Assembly: GCA_031274845.1 (NCBI GenBank)
Contig: JAISPN010000309.1
Span: 1 to 7,840 of the forward strand
Length of the DNA stretch: 7,840 bases
DNA from: Acidobacteriaceae bacterium
GTDB lineage: Bacteria > Acidobacteriota > Vicinamibacteria > Vicinamibacterales > CAVVIG01
Direction: 5' to 3'
Shown here: positions 7,110 to 7,840 of the stretch, one piece after another
How the letters are laid out: each line of letters begins with the position of its first letter
Numbering within the stretch: position 1 is the first letter of the stretch
Position numbers and translations under genes: made by a program
Notes under the pieces: generated by a model
Database searches by the model: none
What the model was told of the DNA's origin: nothing
Seen by the model: only the letters and a program-made list of their open reading frames with translations

Positions 7110-7116
7110 CCTCTCC
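7110..7116 (-). promoter_or_regulatory. Possible ribosome binding site for the long rluB start
   Basis: On the minus strand GGAGAGG sits eight bases before ATG 7101. It is a fair Shine-Dalgarno match, but it partly overlaps the C-rich arm of the hairpin, so its match may be a by-product of that element. The alternative GTG 7056 has GAGAG about a dozen bases upstream. Confidence 0.35.
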
Positions 7117-7143
7117 CCCCTCTCCCGCACGCGGGCGAGGGGG
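7116..7143. repeat. GC-rich palindrome (REP-like hairpin) between rluB and cmk
   Basis: Arms 7116-7128 and 7131-7143 pair over 13 positions with one mismatch (T7123 against C7136) around a two- to four-base loop. The composition, CCCTCTCCCGC facing GCGGGCGAGGG, is of the kind seen in repetitive extragenic palindromes of many bacteria. It has no T-run on either side, so it is not a classic intrinsic terminator. It lies upstream of both divergent genes, so a terminator role is also unlikely by position. Confidence 0.75.
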
Positions 7144-7150
7144 CTGGACA

Positions 7151-7171
7151 ATGACTAGATGACGAGATGAT
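7151..7171. repeat. Short AGATGA-type repeats flanking the hairpin on the cmk side
   Basis: ATGACTAGATGACGAGATGA gives three close copies of a (AG)ATGA(C) unit. The minus strand of the other flank contains CCAGATGACC (within 7080-7090), so related AGATGAC words point outward from the hairpin on both sides. This symmetry suggests one composite element spanning about 7075-7171. The units are short, so chance cannot be excluded. Confidence 0.45.
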
Positions 7172-7190
7172 CCGTTAGACTCGATCGCGA

Positions 7191-7840
7191 ATGAAACGTC
7201 TCGTCATTGCGATCGATGGTCCGTCGGGTGCGGGGAAGGGCACGGTGGCTCGCGCGCTGGCGGCGTCGCTGGGATATCAGCACGTGGATAGCGGCGCCAT
7301 GTACCGCGCGGTGGGATGGAAGGCCGGGCACGACGGCATTGCGCTCGACGATGAGCGTGCGGTGGCGGCGGTGGCGGATCGGGCGCATCTCTTTGTGGGC
7401 GATGGCCTCGTCGCCATCGACGGGATTGATGTGACGCGAGAGATTCGGACGCCGGCCATCGATCGCGCTGCGGCCACGGTCGCGCGGTTGCCGCGCGTGC
7501 GCGACATTCTGGTGGCGCGTCAGCGGGCGCTCGGCGCGGACGGCGGTATCGTCATGGAAGGGCGCGACATCGGGACGGTGGTCTTTCCGCACGCGGACGT
7601 GAAGATCTACATGGACGCGTCGGAGGAAGAGCGCGCGCGCCGGCGCGCGCACGATCCCGCGCACAGCGGCGGTCCCACGGCCATTGCTGAAATGGCGACG
7701 CTCCTCACCGAGCGCGACCGCAGCGATCGCACGCGAACCGTGTCGCCGCTCTATGCCGCCGCCGACGCGACGGTCGTCGACCCGACGGGGAAGTCGATCG
7801 ACGACGTGGTGGCGGCGGTGCAGGCCATCGTGCGGACGAA
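7191..7840 (+). CDS. cmk: (d)CMP kinase, 3' end cut by window edge
   Basis: Cytidylate kinase moves a phosphate from ATP to CMP or dCMP in pyrimidine nucleotide salvage and supply. The P-loop is GPSGAGKGT at 10-18. VDSGAMYRA (32-40) and DVTREIR (80-86) are the CMP-binding segments, and EGRDIGTVVFP (123-133) is the family signature. The lid region is Arg-rich (RARRR 148-152), followed by ERDRSDRTRTVSPL with the conserved RDxxDxxR pattern. About 216 residues are present; E. coli Cmk has 227, so only the last dozen or so are missing. ATG 7191 gives a textbook N terminus (MKRLVIAIDGPSG) but has no Shine-Dalgarno sequence. TAGACT (7176-7181) is a weak -10 candidate that would make a near-leaderless transcript. 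It is divergent from rluB. Confidence 0.96.
   Translation, partial: MKRLVIAIDGPSGAGKGTVARALAASLGYQHVDSGAMYRAVGWKAGHDGIALDDERAVAAVADRAHLFVGDGLVAIDGIDVTREIRTPAIDRAAATVARLPRVRDILVARQRALGADGGIVMEGRDIGTVVFPHADVKIYMDASEEERARRRAHDPAHSGGPTAIAEMATLLTERDRSDRTRTVSPLYAAADATVVDPTGKSIDDVVAAVQAIVRT

Noticed and set aside
7633..7650. Perfect 18-bp CG palindrome in cmk
   Set aside because: It encodes the conserved Arg-rich lid (RARRR) with GC-preferred codons, so coding constraint explains it.
1..7840. CRISPR arrays, tRNA or rRNA genes, transposases, phage or defence genes
   Set aside because: No regularly spaced repeats, cloverleaf signals or relevant protein motifs were seen; nearly all the sequence is accounted for by housekeeping genes.

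Overview
This is a GC-rich bacterial chromosome window with ordinary codon bias throughout. It is packed with housekeeping genes and shows no plasmid, phage or insertion-sequence genes. The cluster uvrC - site-2 protease - trpS - scpA - scpB, followed by rluB and cmk, together with the base composition, suggests an Acidobacteriota-like lineage (Vicinamibacteria or similar). That placement is an inference from gene content and is only moderately secure.

Layout. Positions 2-172 (+) hold the C-terminal end of an unrecognised protein, probably a membrane protein. Convergent to it, 17 bp away, is a CDP-alcohol phosphatidyltransferase at 190-1047 (-). A 50-bp divergent gap (1048-1097) separates that gene from a five-gene plus-strand run that looks like one transcription unit: uvrC (1098-2912), an M50/site-2 protease (2924-3562, TTG start), trpS (3562-4593, TAATG overlap), scpA (4598-5404) and scpB (5401-6231, GTGA overlap behind a strong Shine-Dalgarno sequence). 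Gaps within the run are 11 bp or less. Next comes rluB on the minus strand (6259-7101), then an 89-bp intergenic stretch with a GC-rich hairpin flanked by short direct repeats, and finally cmk (7191 to the window end, plus strand, lacking only its last few residues).

How the genes work together. They serve information and chromosome maintenance plus envelope housekeeping. UvrC makes the incisions in nucleotide excision repair. TrpS charges tRNA-Trp. ScpA and ScpB are the kleisin and winged-helix partners of SMC condensin. RluB modifies 23S rRNA. Cmk phosphorylates CMP/dCMP. The phosphatidyltransferase makes a phospholipid head group, and the site-2 protease cleaves a membrane substrate that cannot be identified from sequence.

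I found no convincing new biological system. The observations most worth a second look are the reversed orientation of rluB between scpB and cmk, next to a palindromic repeat element that also runs into the rluB 5' end; a His in place of the near-invariant Arg of the CDP-alcohol phosphatidyltransferase signature; and the tight translational coupling of an intramembrane protease to trpS.
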